Of a stretch of 64,000 bases of DNA, positions 9,301 to 18,352 are shown one piece after another. Made by a program: the position numbers and the translations under genes. The first letter of the stretch is position 1, and each line of letters begins with the position of its first letter. Source of the stretch: Mucilaginibacter sp. (lineage in GTDB: Bacteria > Bacteroidota > Bacteroidia > Sphingobacteriales > Sphingobacteriaceae); assembly GCF_028288225.1 (NCBI RefSeq), contig NZ_JAQBOC010000087.1, positions 1 to 64,000 on the forward strand, in the 5' to 3' direction. The notes below the pieces were generated by a model, which was not told where the DNA came from, did no database searches, and worked only from the letters and a program-made list of their open reading frames with translations.

Positions 9301-10023
9301 ATTTGATTCCGTGTCTTGCAAAAATGAGGTCATCGTAAGTTCATCATCGTTAATCGTCGCAACCCAATGGTGCCCGAAATCAAAAAAGTGATTTAATTTA
9401 TGATGAATGACGTTGAGCAGGTCCGTTTTTTCCCTTATCAGGGCAAAGTCAATATTAAGGGATTGCAAAATTTCAGTTTCCTTCTGTAGTTCAACTATTG
9501 CATCATTAGCCTTGATCTTTACGACAACCAAAGCCAACTGGTTAGCTAATAATTGTATAAATTCTAATTGATCTTTTTCAAATAAAATATGAGTTTCATA
9601 TAATAATACCCAATGCCCGATCACCTCGCTTCCCTGGTAAAGCTTTAATATCAGGCCTTCTTTTTTTTCAATATCTTCCTCATCATTTAAATAATGAGAT
9701 ACATTCCAGGTTTCCAGCATCTCATCAAAATTGAATATCACCGGAATTGATGAACCTGAAGGTTGACTATTTATACCATTATTGACAGTAAGTTTTCTTG
9801 TATTAGCATGTTGACAAAAAGGATTTTCCTCCGGCAATGACCCCTGGTCATATAAAAAATCTTTAATTAGTCCCCTGTTGTCATTAAAAAGGCATATGGT
9901 AGAATAACTAAACTTTAATAAGTCTTTAAGCTGAACATTGATGACCTTTAACAACATCTCCCAATTTTTAATGGAAGCAAGCTCAAGGCTGTAAGATAAA
10001 AGAAACTTCTTATTGCTTTCCAT
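6328..10023 (-). CDS. Sigma-54-dependent one-component activator with five tandem GAF domains
   Basis: 1231 residues. The first ~880 residues are five GAF-like repeats with a period of about 175 residues. Each starts with a recurring pattern such as [14 protein letters not shown] (compare [15 protein letters not shown] and [14 protein letters not shown]) and contains a VIFDxxxL segment; repeats two and four are the most alike. A short coiled linker (near 880-905) leads to a complete AAA+ sigma-54 activation domain: Walker A GETGTGKE, the sigma-54 contact loop as GSFTGA in place of GAFTGA, Walker [10 protein letters not shown] and an arginine-rich sensor. The last ~45 residues form a Fis-type helix-turn-helix (GGAAEILG ... 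[12 protein letters not shown]). No receiver domain is present, so small-molecule or partner binding by the GAF repeats probably controls it. It is divergent from the TPR kinase gene. Confidence 0.9.
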   Translation of the reverse strand: MESNKKFLLSYSLELASIKNWEMLLKVINVQLKDLLKFSYSTICLFNDNRGLIKDFLYDQGSLPEENPFCQHANTRKLTVNNGINSQPSGSSIPVIFNFDEMLETWNVSHYLNDEEDIEKKEGLILKLYQGSEVIGHWVLLYETHILFEKDQLEFIQLLANQLALVVVKIKANDAIVELQKETEILQSLNIDFALIREKTDLLNVIHHKLNHFFDFGHHWVATINDDELTMTSFLQDTESNAKNHPKFQKALTHKYPISDGIFNKALLSKDPVIFDLDQLAARTSLPEYMQILHDSGVKKIIMIGLQVGSKTIGIWGICLAGNQQMDRQQLQLVKNISNQLSIAVDNIRINEAMEAKEAERSLLLQLSFDITTIRSKSDLSEVIAKDFCRLLDFTDITVVICHGRECHDTLLFTHDQLNDSDREWKKSSGQPAYLETCFDKIRRTEEIVIFDIEQLYHQPDVPGNIKAEFERGIKEKAGIALQGDEGIIGLFFVNTRHKSAYSEHQLNLIKGVSYQLSTAISNILANEEIDRREKERELLLSLSIDIAAVRNTNELLGVITQRLKNILGFSHTVIATVNDDQTTVSAFLLDPEAKTKDHPTYLKAKESKYPINDGIFDKAAETAAPVVFDLEQLNKEIVLPLYLKINFETGLRQMIVVRFSRSIRVFGFWIIFFDQKISLGESMLSLVGGLANQISVAVSNIIANEDVSRREQEKALFLSFSNDIATVRDKKGLGLVIKRYLKNLFLIKEYIITIKNDDHETYSYFLHELEADTPADNGFQIITGTRMPIAGSMTGVVLQSEEPVIFDIADVLQQGKLSFPSASFWKSAGAERILGLRLRVASEDIGILWIQPGHTNDHLLKGITAQMAIALANAIANDRIEKQLSEINHYKQQLEEEKIYLKEEIETSHNNSEIVGDSPCMQKIFRLVAQVAPSDSTVLILGETGTGKELIARAIHNNSPRKNKLMVKVNCAALPANLIESELFGHERGSFTGATERRLGKFELANNGTLFLDEIGEMPPELQVKMLRALQEKEIERVGGKSTIKVDVRIIAATNRDLGKEMAEGRFRSDLYYRLNIFPIDLPPLRERRADIPVLASHFILHYAKKTGRKIETLSSRAMQELVQYDWPGNIRELEHLIERSILLTSGDMIKQIHLPPPKQAAAANPSVGVLNLKTVDDNERDHILEILKYCSGRISGEGGAAEILGVPSSTLNSKIKRLGIQRKHVNNHS

Positions 10024-10383
10024 CAGCTGATTTTTGTGGACATTAAAACATTAATAAAAAAAATCTACTTTTCCTTAGTCACAAGATTAGATGACCGAAG
10101 ACATTTAAAAATAGTGGTTTCAATCGCTATGCCATATATTAATCGACTTATTGTCAAGTGATTAAAATAATTAATTAGCGTTTGCGATTGGGATATTTCC
10201 AAATTTTGGGAAATGTCACAGACAGGTCATTAAAAAGCAAGTCAAAGCGGGGTTAATTAAATGGATAAAGGCTGTTTTATCTGTTCCCGGGAAATATTTA
10301 ATGCGGATAAAAATTATCAATTTTATATAAAATTACGCCAATTGCAAAAAAGAGAAATGGCTTAGTTCAAAAACTTAGAGATT
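10024..10383. promoter_or_regulatory. Divergent intergenic region between two sigma-54 signalling genes
   Basis: 360 AT-rich bases between the leftward five-GAF activator and the rightward TPR kinase; promoters for both must lie here. A small inverted repeat, ATTTCC (10195-10200) and GGAAAT (10209-10214) around eight bases, may be a regulator site. No sequence with GG and GC at the sigma-54 spacing was found here. Confidence 0.4.
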
Positions 10384-12711
10384 ATGAACAGGTTTATAAC
10401 TTCTATCATATTTCTTTTTCTGGCCATATCTGTCGAGGGGCAGGATATCTCGCGGCATGAAGCAGACTCATTACTCCGGTCATTGAGCAAGGCAAATGCA
10501 GACACAACCCTGATCAATTCATTATTAAAATTGTCCATTTTTGAAATTCATAAACCCGGCGAATTAAAAACCGATCTGGATAGTGCGGCTGCATTTTTTA
10601 ACCAGGCTAAACAAATCAACCAGCAATTAAAATCAGTTGAGGCTTACGGCTATATTACTTTAGTGGAATCATATATTCATAGAGAAAAAGGCCAGGGAAC
10701 GCAGGCGAAGACATTGGTTGAAAGGGCTATACAGATTCTCAGTAATACGACAGATAAGTTTCGATTGGGCCAGGCTTATAGGGAACTATCTGACTATTAT
10801 GATTATCAGGATCCGGCTCAATTGCCCCGAAAGATACAGCTGGTAGAACAGGCCGTCAATAGCTTTAAAGAGTCCGGCCACATCGAGCAAGTGGCTAATA
10901 GTCTCAGAACGCTTGGCGAACTTTATAGCAATGCCGCCGATACCGGAAACCCCGGCAATTACTATAGTACTTTGGCTTTAGCTTTAGAAAAGCTTAAGCT
11001 TTCCTTAGCACTTTATAAGTCTATTCATTATACGAAGGTTCAAGGGATATACGTATCACTGGGACAGGTTTATTTCAGCCAGACAGATTATCAGCAATCG
11101 CTGAATTACGAGCTGATGGCATTAAAAACCGCTGAGAGTGTTCGCGACATAACCATGCAGCTATGTCAAATCAACAATCACATCGGTATAACCATGTTCC
11201 ACCTGGGTGATTATGAAAAAGCAGTAGGTTACTTTAAAGATGCGATCCAAACAGCGAAAAGATATAAGGACAATGAAACTATTTATACGTTGGCGACCAA
11301 TATTGCTGATTCATATGTAAAGATCAACAAGCCGTCGAGCGCAAAAGTATTCCTGGAAAATATTTCAAAAAACTTTGCTGTGCCAAAAGATAATATCCAG
11401 CTTTCCTGCAGAATTGCGGGCAGCTATTTAACTGTTTATATGCTGTTAAAACAATACCAGCCGGCAAAAGCTTATTCCGATAAGTTGCTGAGTATGCTCA
11501 ATAACAATAAAATAGGACAACTGGATGTTAGCGTTATTTATACATTACTGATAAAATACTATACTTTCACAAAACAATACTCATCGGCCCGTATATATTT
11601 GATAAAAAATGATTCGTTAGCCATCAAATCAGGAGATCCCTTAAGAATAGGAAATAATAATTATTGGTGGTTTGTGCTGGATACTTCCAGGCATCATTAC
11701 CAATCCGCAATTGCTCGCTTGTTAAAATATCAGAAAATAAAAGACTCCGTGTATACGGTAACTAAAAGCCGTCAGACACAACAATTGCAGGTTCAGTTTG
11801 AAACGCAGAAAAAGGAAAGCCAGATCAGTTTATTAAATCAAACTACCAAGCTGGATCACGCCAGTCTTCAGCGGGCTAACCTGGTTAAGAACATTACTAT
11901 AGCCGGTACCATATTGGCATTGATCATTGCCGGACTATTTTACAGGCAATACAGGCAAAAGCAAAAAGCAAACCTGGCAATCACCCAGAAAAATGAAGTG
12001 ATCACCCAAAAAAACGAGGTGATCACTCAAAAGAATGAAATGCTGCAGCATTTATTGACAGAGAAAGAATGGCTGTTAAAAGAAGTACATCACCGTGTAA
12101 AAAATAATTTACATACCGTAATTTGCCTGTTGGAATCGCAGGCGATCTACCTGGAAAATGATGCTTTAAAAGCAATTGAGAACAGCCAGCACCGGATTTA
12201 TGCTATGTCATTGATCCATCAAAAATTATATCAGTCGGAAGATTTAAAAACGATAGATATGAAAGTATATCTGCATGAATTTATCAGGTATCTAGGTGAT
12301 AGTTTTGGCTCAATCGATCTTATTCATTTTCAATTGGATGTTGAACCATTGAAGCTCGGGGTATCACAAGCTATACCATTGGGGCTGATCATTAATGAGG
12401 CAGTTACCAATTCTATCAAGTACGCATTCCCGGAAAATAAGATGGGTATAATCTCCGTCCGGCTGCATCAATCGGAAGCGCAAATTAAACTGGTGGTTTC
12501 CGATAACGGCGTCGGAATACATACCAGGATCGGGAAAAATGAAGTTAACTCATTGGGGATTGATTTGATGAAAGGGCTAAGCAAGGATATAAAGGGCAAG
12601 ATTTTCTTTGATATCAAAAATGGAACCAAAATTACGGTTATATTTAATGCTGATCCGGTAAGTAATGAGCACCTGCTGGCCTCTTTTGCAGAAAGGAATA
12701 AGTACTCGTGA
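10384..12711 (+). CDS. TPR-containing histidine kinase (HisKA_2 type)
   Basis: 775 residues. A signal peptide (1-19) is followed by a large periplasmic region of TPR-like helical repeats (about 60-430; for example LRTLGELYSNAADTG and CQINNHIGITMFHLGDYEKAVGYF). One membrane helix lies near 503-521, then a coiled coil with three exact-length ITQKNEV heptads (533-553). The kinase core has the HisKA_2 box EVHHRVKNNL with the phosphoacceptor His near 570, an ATPase N-box LGLIINEAVTNSIKYAF and a G-box SDNGVGI. The stop overlaps the GTG start of the NtrC-type regulator gene by four bases (GTGA), so the pair is translationally coupled and almost certainly a cognate two-component system. The ligand sensed by the TPR part is unknown. 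Confidence 0.9.
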   Translation: MNRFITSIIFLFLAISVEGQDISRHEADSLLRSLSKANADTTLINSLLKLSIFEIHKPGELKTDLDSAAAFFNQAKQINQQLKSVEAYGYITLVESYIHREKGQGTQAKTLVERAIQILSNTTDKFRLGQAYRELSDYYDYQDPAQLPRKIQLVEQAVNSFKESGHIEQVANSLRTLGELYSNAADTGNPGNYYSTLALALEKLKLSLALYKSIHYTKVQGIYVSLGQVYFSQTDYQQSLNYELMALKTAESVRDITMQLCQINNHIGITMFHLGDYEKAVGYFKDAIQTAKRYKDNETIYTLATNIADSYVKINKPSSAKVFLENISKNFAVPKDNIQLSCRIAGSYLTVYMLLKQYQPAKAYSDKLLSMLNNNKIGQLDVSVIYTLLIKYYTFTKQYSSARIYLIKNDSLAIKSGDPLRIGNNNYWWFVLDTSRHHYQSAIARLLKYQKIKDSVYTVTKSRQTQQLQVQFETQKKESQISLLNQTTKLDHASLQRANLVKNITIAGTILALIIAGLFYRQYRQKQKANLAITQKNEVITQKNEVITQKNEMLQHLLTEKEWLLKEVHHRVKNNLHTVICLLESQAIYLENDALKAIENSQHRIYAMSLIHQKLYQSEDLKTIDMKVYLHEFIRYLGDSFGSIDLIHFQLDVEPLKLGVSQAIPLGLIINEAVTNSIKYAFPENKMGIISVRLHQSEAQIKLVVSDNGVGIHTRIGKNEVNSLGIDLMKGLSKDIKGKIFFDIKNGTKITVIFNADPVSNEHLLASFAERNKYS
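11980..12042 (+). repeat. Three tandem 21-base repeats encoding coiled-coil heptads
   Basis: Three consecutive 21-base units each encode the heptad ITQKNEV or ITQKNEM, between the membrane helix and the kinase core of the TPR kinase. Synonymous differences between units (CAG/CAA, AAT/AAC, ACC/ACT) show they are not brand-new copies. Confidence 0.9.
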
Positions 12712-14096
12712 AAATTAAAATACTAATTGTTGAGGATGTTTATATTGAGGCAAATAACCTCCGATTAATACTTACAAAGGCAGGCTATTTTATATGCTCA
12801 ATTGCCCGGTCAGTCCCGGAAGCATTAAAAATCATTAAAAAACAAAATCCGGATCTTGTATTGTTAGATATCCATTTAGAAGGAAATTTAACCGGAATTG
12901 ATCTTGCCAAAACATTAAGTGATAAAAATATTGCTTTCGTTTTTCTCTCAGCAAACTCAAACAGGCAAATACTTGATGCAGCCAAAGCGACTAAGCCCTA
13001 TGGTTTCCTTGTAAAGCCATTCCGCGAAAAAGACGTATTGGTGATGCTGGATGTTGCCTGGTATCTTCATCAGGAAAGGCAGGAATCGGTTAAAAATAAA
13101 CAAAATGACACGGCACCATATCCATCTCCCGGTAATGAGTTTCAGGGCATAATCGGACAGAGTAAAAGCTTCTTTGAGGTATTAGATAATGTAAGGATAG
13201 TAGCACCTTCAGATACATCTGTTTTGATACTGGGCGAAAGTGGTACCGGAAAGGAACTTATTGCCAAAGCTATCCACAGGGCCTCTTCCCGCAAAGCAAA
13301 ACCAATGATCGTAGTCAATTGTGCGGCACTTCCGGCTAGCCTGATTGAATCCGAATTGTTTGGGCATGAAAAAGGATCTTTTACCGGTGCAACAGATAAA
13401 AGGATCGGAAAATTTGAGCAGGCTGACGGCGGGACAATTTTTTTGGATGAAATAGGCGAATTACCATCGGACCTGCAGGTAAAGTTCCTCAGGGTATTAC
13501 AGGAAAAAGAAATCGATCCGATCGGCGGAAAAAAAAGAAAAATTAATGTCCGCGTAATTGCTGCTACCAACCGCAATTTAGAAGAGGAGATGGCTGCCGG
13601 CCGCTTCCGTATGGACCTTTATTACCGTTTGAATATTTTTCCAATTTCATTACCACCCTTGCGTGCCCGTAAGGAAGACATCTTACCGTTAGCTAACCAC
13701 TTTCTAAATTTTTACGCGCATAAGCAAAATAAATCAATAACCGGGCTGGCAGACCACGTGATTAAAAGTATGTTAGACTATTCCTGGCCGGGAAACATAC
13801 GGGAATTAGAGAATTTGATGGAAAGGAGTGCATTGCTTGCAAATGGGCCTGTGATAAATTTCTTACAACTACCAACAATTCAAAAGAAAGAAAGACCCGA
13901 TGATGAAGGACTAATAAAAACAATGGATGAAAATGAACGCGACCATATTTTAACAGTACTTGAAAAGTGTGATTGGAAAGTATTTGGCGAACGGGGGGCT
14001 GCAGAAATATTAAAAATGAATGCCTGGACGCTAAATTCCAGGATGAAAAAACTCGGGATAGAGAAAAAGAGCAACTCGAAAAACACCCCTCATTAA
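12708..14096 (+). CDS. NtrC-family response regulator (receiver, sigma-54 AAA+, Fis HTH)
   Basis: 462 residues from a GTG start. The receiver domain (1-120) has the acidic pocket VEDVYIE, the phosphoacceptor Asp54 in LVLLDIHLEG and the conserved Lys in LVKPF. The AAA+ domain (about 147-380) has Walker A GESGTGKE, the sigma-54 loop as GSFTGA, Walker B TIFLDEIGE and [10 protein letters not shown]. The C-terminal helix-turn-helix ends ILKMNAWTLNSRMKKLGIE. It lacks the GAF regions of the divergent paralogue but shares its unusual effector-HTH sequence, so both may recognise similar DNA. It should activate sigma-54 promoters when phosphorylated by the upstream kinase. Its targets are not identified in this window. 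Confidence 0.92.
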   Translation: MKIKILIVEDVYIEANNLRLILTKAGYFICSIARSVPEALKIIKKQNPDLVLLDIHLEGNLTGIDLAKTLSDKNIAFVFLSANSNRQILDAAKATKPYGFLVKPFREKDVLVMLDVAWYLHQERQESVKNKQNDTAPYPSPGNEFQGIIGQSKSFFEVLDNVRIVAPSDTSVLILGESGTGKELIAKAIHRASSRKAKPMIVVNCAALPASLIESELFGHEKGSFTGATDKRIGKFEQADGGTIFLDEIGELPSDLQVKFLRVLQEKEIDPIGGKKRKINVRVIAATNRNLEEEMAAGRFRMDLYYRLNIFPISLPPLRARKEDILPLANHFLNFYAHKQNKSITGLADHVIKSMLDYSWPGNIRELENLMERSALLANGPVINFLQLPTIQKKERPDDEGLIKTMDENERDHILTVLEKCDWKVFGERGAAEILKMNAWTLNSRMKKLGIEKKSNSKNTPH

Positions 14097-14255
14097 GTGT
14101 GTTTAGTCTATCGCATTATTCCACAGGTAAAATTGCGGCATCTCATTATTCTATCGCAAAATGGCGGAATAAAGCAAGTTACTAAACCGATAGATTTATA
14201 TTAATTGTCTGATTTTCATCTGATTATCCGTTTGGCACAGTATTTAACTGATTGT

Positions 14256-14299
14256 GCCGGGAATGAGATCAGAACCTGAACCATGCCCGGCTCTTTTTT
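14256..14299 (+). terminator. Probable intrinsic terminator of the two-component operon
   Basis: GCCGGG (14256-14261) pairs with CCCGGC (14286-14291), followed by TCTTTTTT. The loop is long (24 bases), which weakens the case, but the position after the regulator gene and the T-run fit a terminator. Confidence 0.5.
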
Positions 14300-14323
14300 G
14301 TCTCTGTAATTCCCTTTTTTTTT

Positions 14324-14737
14324 ATGAATAGTCATCCAGACCATATGAATCCCAAAGGTATTATCATCAGACCCAGTAAATATACGGTAAAAGAAACCAT
14401 GAACCGGCTGGTCGTTTTTTTACAACAACGTGGTGCAATCGTTTATGCGAGAATTAACCAGCAGGCGGAGGTCAATCAAATCGGACTGGATCTGCCTCCT
14501 CTGGAATTTTTGATGTTCGGCAGCCCTAAATCCGGGGGGCCGGTCATGATCGAAAACCCGGTTGCTGCGCTCGACTTTCCCTTAAAAATCATTGCATGGG
14601 AAGACAAAGAGCGAAAAAGCTGGATAGCCTATAATGACGCGGCTTATTTCAAGGAAAGATATGCGTTATCTGATGACCTGGCAATGTCATTGGAGTTGGA
14701 TGACCTGATCTCTGAAGCGTTAGAAATCAAGATTTGA
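14324..14737 (+). CDS. DUF302 family protein
   Basis: 137 residues. The KYTVKETMNRLVVFLQQRGA start, then YARINQQAEVNQIGLDLPP and the FGSPKSGGPVMIENP segment, match the DUF302 fold (two-layer alpha/beta, often dimeric). Homologues occur alone or fused to other redox or membrane proteins; no activity is known. The start at 14324 lies only about 25 bases after the terminator T-run, so a second ATG seven codons later (14345) is equally possible. It appears monocistronic, with the next gene about 150 bases downstream. Confidence 0.8.
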   Translation: MNSHPDHMNPKGIIIRPSKYTVKETMNRLVVFLQQRGAIVYARINQQAEVNQIGLDLPPLEFLMFGSPKSGGPVMIENPVAALDFPLKIIAWEDKERKSWIAYNDAAYFKERYALSDDLAMSLELDDLISEALEIKI

Positions 14738-14892
14738 GGTCCGACTGGTATTCCACCGCAATGTAAATTCATGCTGGATTTTCCGTGAACGTGCCTACTG
14801 TGCGCCTGTAAAATTTACAAGTTATTCTTCAGTTTCTGCAAGATGCGAAAGGTGCCCTTATCATATTCTTGCATTTTAATAAAATAAATAAA

Positions 14893-15951
14893 ATGGAAAA
14901 GAAAACAGCATTGATCACTGGTGGTAATGGAATCATCGGTCGTAATATGGTCCGTTACCTGGAAGCAACCGGTAACTGGAAAATCCTTGTTACCTCTCAA
15001 TCGCCCCTCGGTTATGAGGGTAATTTTGAGTATCTGCAAATGGATCTCACTCAAGCGGCGGCAGTGGAAACGAACCAGGACAAACTAGGCCAGGTAACCC
15101 ATATTTTTTTTGGAGCTTACGTGGAAAAACAAACCCTTGCCGAGCAAACAACCGTAAATACCCAATTGTTGCAAAACCTTGTTTCAGAAATGGAAAAGAT
15201 ATCACCTGTTTTGAAGCATGTTACGTTAATACAGGGTGGAAAAGCTTATGGTGCCCATTTAGGTAAATATAAGACACCGGCTAAAGAAACGGATCACCGT
15301 CATTTTCCGCCTAACTTTTATTACAGCCAGGAAGATTTTTTAAGGCAGCGATCCGCTGGGAAAAGCTGGGGCTGGACTGCACTGCGACCTGATATTGTCA
15401 TCGGGCTGGCCATTGGCAACCCCATGAACCTGGCCACCATTATTGCAGTATATGCCACACTCTGTAAGGAATTGGGTATCCCGATGCGGTTTCCGGGGCC
15501 TGATATGGCATACGAGGTCCTGGTCAATGTGACAGATGCCCAATTGCTTTCCAAGGGTATGGAATATGTGGCGACACATGACGCAGCAAAAGGCGAGGTA
15601 TTCAATTTTACCAATGGAGATATTTTCCGGTGGAAGGAATTGTGGGAGAAATTCGGAAGGTATTTCGGCGTTGAGGTGGACGTTCCTATGACTTTTTCAC
15701 TCACGGCCTATATGGCCGACAAAAAACAACTGTGGGACGAAATCAACCAGAAATATAAACTGCAGGGTATTTCATTAGACCGCCTTGTACAATGGCCCTT
15801 CGGTGAATTTATATTTAACAATATCTATGATGCCATTTTGGATGTGAATAAGCTTCGCCGGATCGGATTTCATGAAATGCACCTGGATAGCTACGGGTCA
15901 TTTGAGCGTGCATTTAATGAGCTAAAATCACACAAAATTATTCCGGCTTAG
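14893..15951 (+). CDS. PRISE-type SDR (progesterone 5-beta-reductase/iridoid-synthase-like)
   Basis: 352 residues from the ATG at 14893; an upstream in-frame ATG at 14869 would add eight residues before the family's usual start. The N-terminal Rossmann motif is GGNGIIGRN (10-18). The active site follows the PRISE pattern: Lys117 in QGGKAYGAHLG and Tyr143/144 in NFYYSQED (141-148), in place of YxxxK. Members reduce C=C bonds of enones with NADPH in plants and bacteria. The bacterial substrate here is unknown, but a role in enone or quinone reduction is reasonable. It is a single gene with A-rich leader. Confidence 0.85.
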   Translation: MEKKTALITGGNGIIGRNMVRYLEATGNWKILVTSQSPLGYEGNFEYLQMDLTQAAAVETNQDKLGQVTHIFFGAYVEKQTLAEQTTVNTQLLQNLVSEMEKISPVLKHVTLIQGGKAYGAHLGKYKTPAKETDHRHFPPNFYYSQEDFLRQRSAGKSWGWTALRPDIVIGLAIGNPMNLATIIAVYATLCKELGIPMRFPGPDMAYEVLVNVTDAQLLSKGMEYVATHDAAKGEVFNFTNGDIFRWKELWEKFGRYFGVEVDVPMTFSLTAYMADKKQLWDEINQKYKLQGISLDRLVQWPFGEFIFNNIYDAILDVNKLRRIGFHEMHLDSYGSFERAFNELKSHKIIPA

Positions 15952-16117
15952 CAAATTAAGTTTGAAGAGACTCCTGCGTGATTTTAGCGACTGCTGTAAG
16001 GAAAGAATAATTAGACACGATTATTAAGCCAGGAACGGGAACACACCGGAAGTCAGATTCCTTAATAAGGCACCACAATTATTAATGAAAGTAAGTACCT
16101 TCCGGTTGCCCCTGACC

Positions 16118-16882
16118 TTAGCCTAAAAGCTGCTTGCGGCTGATTTTATCAATCAACTTTAACCCGGCAGTTGGTAAAAAACGCCTGATCAGGGTCAGTA
16201 GGATCGCGTTGGCGCTTGGTGCATATTCCAGTTTTCCGGCTTTTATATTTTTGATCACATCTAGCGCAAAGACAGCCGGGCTGGCCAGTTTTGTGGTGTT
16301 TTTCAAGTCTTCGGTGGTCATCCTGGTTTCTACTGCCGGCGGAATAATTTCAATAACCTTGAAATTGCTTCCTTTTAACTGAATGCGCAAAGACTTGGTA
16401 AATACGCTCAGGCCTGCTTTTGACGAAGAATACAAAGGTAATATAGGGACCGGCATAATCGCCGCCTCAGTTGTTATGTTGATGATTTGGTTGAGTTTGC
16501 TTTGATCTGCCTGGCGGATAAAATTTTGACTGACAGCGATCGGGCCGGCAAGATTGGTATTGAGCTTGGTAAAAATATCGGCCGAGGAAATGGACTGATT
16601 AGGAATGTCCCAGGTTTCAATGACACCGGCATTATTAAAAACGACGTCCAGCATGATACCTTGTTCTTTAAGTTTTGCAAAGAGCAGATCGATCGATGCC
16701 GGATCGGATATATCGCAGGTAAAGATGTTCAATGCTGGGACCGCTTTTCGCGCCTCTTCCAGTTTGTCAAGACTTCGGCCTGCAATAATAACGGTGTTTT
16801 TTATGGACAAAGCTGTGGCCAATGCCAGGCCTATACCCGTAGCGCCGCCGGTGATCAGAATAGTTTTATTTGTTAATTTCAT
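16118..16882 (-). CDS. Short-chain dehydrogenase/reductase (DltE-like)
   Basis: About 254 residues from the ATG at 16882. An in-frame ATG at 16915 adds 11 residues that precede the normal family start, so it is not preferred. Motifs: TGGATGIG near 10-17, NNAG, and catalytic YSSSK. The C-terminal extension (about 190-254) is hydrophobic and basic and may contact a membrane, as in DltE-type or fatty-acyl SDRs. Substrate unknown. It is divergent from an AraC-type regulator gene with a gap of about 96 bases and may be its target. Confidence 0.82.
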   Translation of the reverse strand: MKLTNKTILITGGATGIGLALATALSIKNTVIIAGRSLDKLEEARKAVPALNIFTCDISDPASIDLLFAKLKEQGIMLDVVFNNAGVIETWDIPNQSISSADIFTKLNTNLAGPIAVSQNFIRQADQSKLNQIINITTEAAIMPVPILPLYSSSKAGLSVFTKSLRIQLKGSNFKVIEIIPPAVETRMTTEDLKNTTKLASPAVFALDVIKNIKAGKLEYAPSANAILLTLIRRFLPTAGLKLIDKISRKQLLG

Positions 16883-16978
16883 GTGAGTACGAATAACTAA
16901 TTTTACAATAGGCAAAGTTGTGTTATAATGGCTTCCGCAACTATGAAGGAATCAATGAATAACTTGTAAATTTCACAG

Positions 16979-17794
16979 ATGCACATCAGGAATCTTACCC
17001 AAAAGCTGGAGATCGCTTACGTTATTAAGGACGAATGGCACTTACCGGTGCACAAGCACACCCATTATGAACTTCAGTATATCATGAGGGGAAAGGGTCA
17101 GCATGTGGTCAATGATCAGACTTATAATTATCACAAAGGCGACCTGTTCATCCTGCCGCCGCAGGACTCGCATTTTTTTATTTTCCAGGAGAAAACAGTC
17201 ATCTGCATTATTAAATTTCATGAAGGTTTCTTCGAAGAGTTTTTGCGGGATGCGGATTTTAAACAGCTCTTGATGCGCTTTTCTTCCCCGCACAGAAAAA
17301 TAATGCTTTCAGGGAATAACAGGCAGCAGGTAATTCAGTTAATGGACCTGCTGATAGCTGAGCATAGGACAAAAGGCCTTTATCAAAATATCATCATCAA
17401 AAATGCCTTATCACTCGTATTGATACTCATGGCTAAAGATGCAGATGAAAACCAGGTTGCTCCGCACGAAGGAAAGATCCAGGCGATACTCAATTATATC
17501 GATCAGCATATCACCGAGAAGCAAATGCTCTCAACTGAAAATATAGCCGACAAGTTCAACATAAGTAAATCCTATTTCAGCCAGTATTTCAGCAAAGCCA
17601 CCGGTAGCCCTTATAAGCGGTATGTGCAGGAGTATGCGTTAAAGCTGATTGCCCACCAGTTGGTACACCGGGATAAAACTCTGTCACAGCTAGCCTATGA
17701 ATTTGGTTACAGCGATGAAAGTCATTTAAGCAATTCCTTCAAGGCGCATTTTCATCAAACGCCATCCGCATTTAAAAAAGCAAATCAATTTTAA
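16979..17794 (+). CDS. AraC-family transcriptional regulator
   Basis: 271 residues. The N-terminal half is a cupin-like ligand-binding domain (HKHTHYELQYIMRGKG and YHKGDLFILPPQDSH). The C-terminal ~100 residues hold two helix-turn-helix units: STENIADKFNISKSYFSQYF and the AraC signature LSQLAYEFGYSDESHLSNSFKAHFHQTPSAF. It is likely an activator for the divergent SDR gene (start 16882); the inducer is unknown. Confidence 0.9.
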   Translation: MHIRNLTQKLEIAYVIKDEWHLPVHKHTHYELQYIMRGKGQHVVNDQTYNYHKGDLFILPPQDSHFFIFQEKTVICIIKFHEGFFEEFLRDADFKQLLMRFSSPHRKIMLSGNNRQQVIQLMDLLIAEHRTKGLYQNIIIKNALSLVLILMAKDADENQVAPHEGKIQAILNYIDQHITEKQMLSTENIADKFNISKSYFSQYFSKATGSPYKRYVQEYALKLIAHQLVHRDKTLSQLAYEFGYSDESHLSNSFKAHFHQTPSAFKKANQF

Positions 17795-17891
17795 CGGCAC
17801 TGTCTTCATTTTATACAAGTTTTTCCCTGTTTGTTGCATAAGTCTGCATTACAGTCCTGTTTAGCTTTGTATCAGTAAAAGGAATAAAACA

Positions 17892-18265
17892 ATGCATATA
17901 GATCATACGACCCTGCGAACCAGGGAAATGGAAAAAACAAAAGAATTTTTTATCCGTGTATTTGACCTCCAACCTGGGGAGAGACCGGCCGTAATAGCCA
18001 CTAACATCCCCGATATTGGCTATATTATAAAGACAAACCGCTGATTCACCTGATACAAAGCTCATATTATTACAAAACAGCTATTGATAATTCAGCTGAG
18101 GCAATTGACCACGCCGCTTTTTTCTTAGAAGATTACGAGGCATTTAAGCAGAAGCTTACTGAACTTAAAATTCCTTACTCTTTAATGAACCTCCCGGATA
18201 TAGGCGAACGGCGGATCTTCCTGCACACACCAACCGGTATTTTATTGGAAACCGTTTTCAGGTAA
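17892..18265 (+). pseudogene. VOC (glyoxalase-like) family gene broken by one frameshift
   Basis: From the ATG at 17892 the reading is MHIDHTTLRTREMEKTKEFF, then a stop at about residue 50. From about 18005 the -1 frame continues as HPRYWLYYKDKPLIHLIQSS and ends with RIFLHTPTGILLETVF at 18265. The two parts together match a normal ~125-residue VOC-fold protein (metal ligands expected at His4 and the late Glu in LLETVF). Loss of one C in the run at 18008-18011 explains the shift. A TAGCTTTG element (17862-17869), matching the -7 consensus, lies 22 bases upstream of the ATG, so the gene was probably expressed. It may be a real recent mutation or an assembly error. Confidence 0.8.
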
Positions 18266-18352
18266 CGATAAATAGTGCTGGAAAAATGAATTTATTTAAG
18301 ATACGCACAGGAATATAAATTTTCATTGCTTTTTCGGTCTGATCATCAACCT

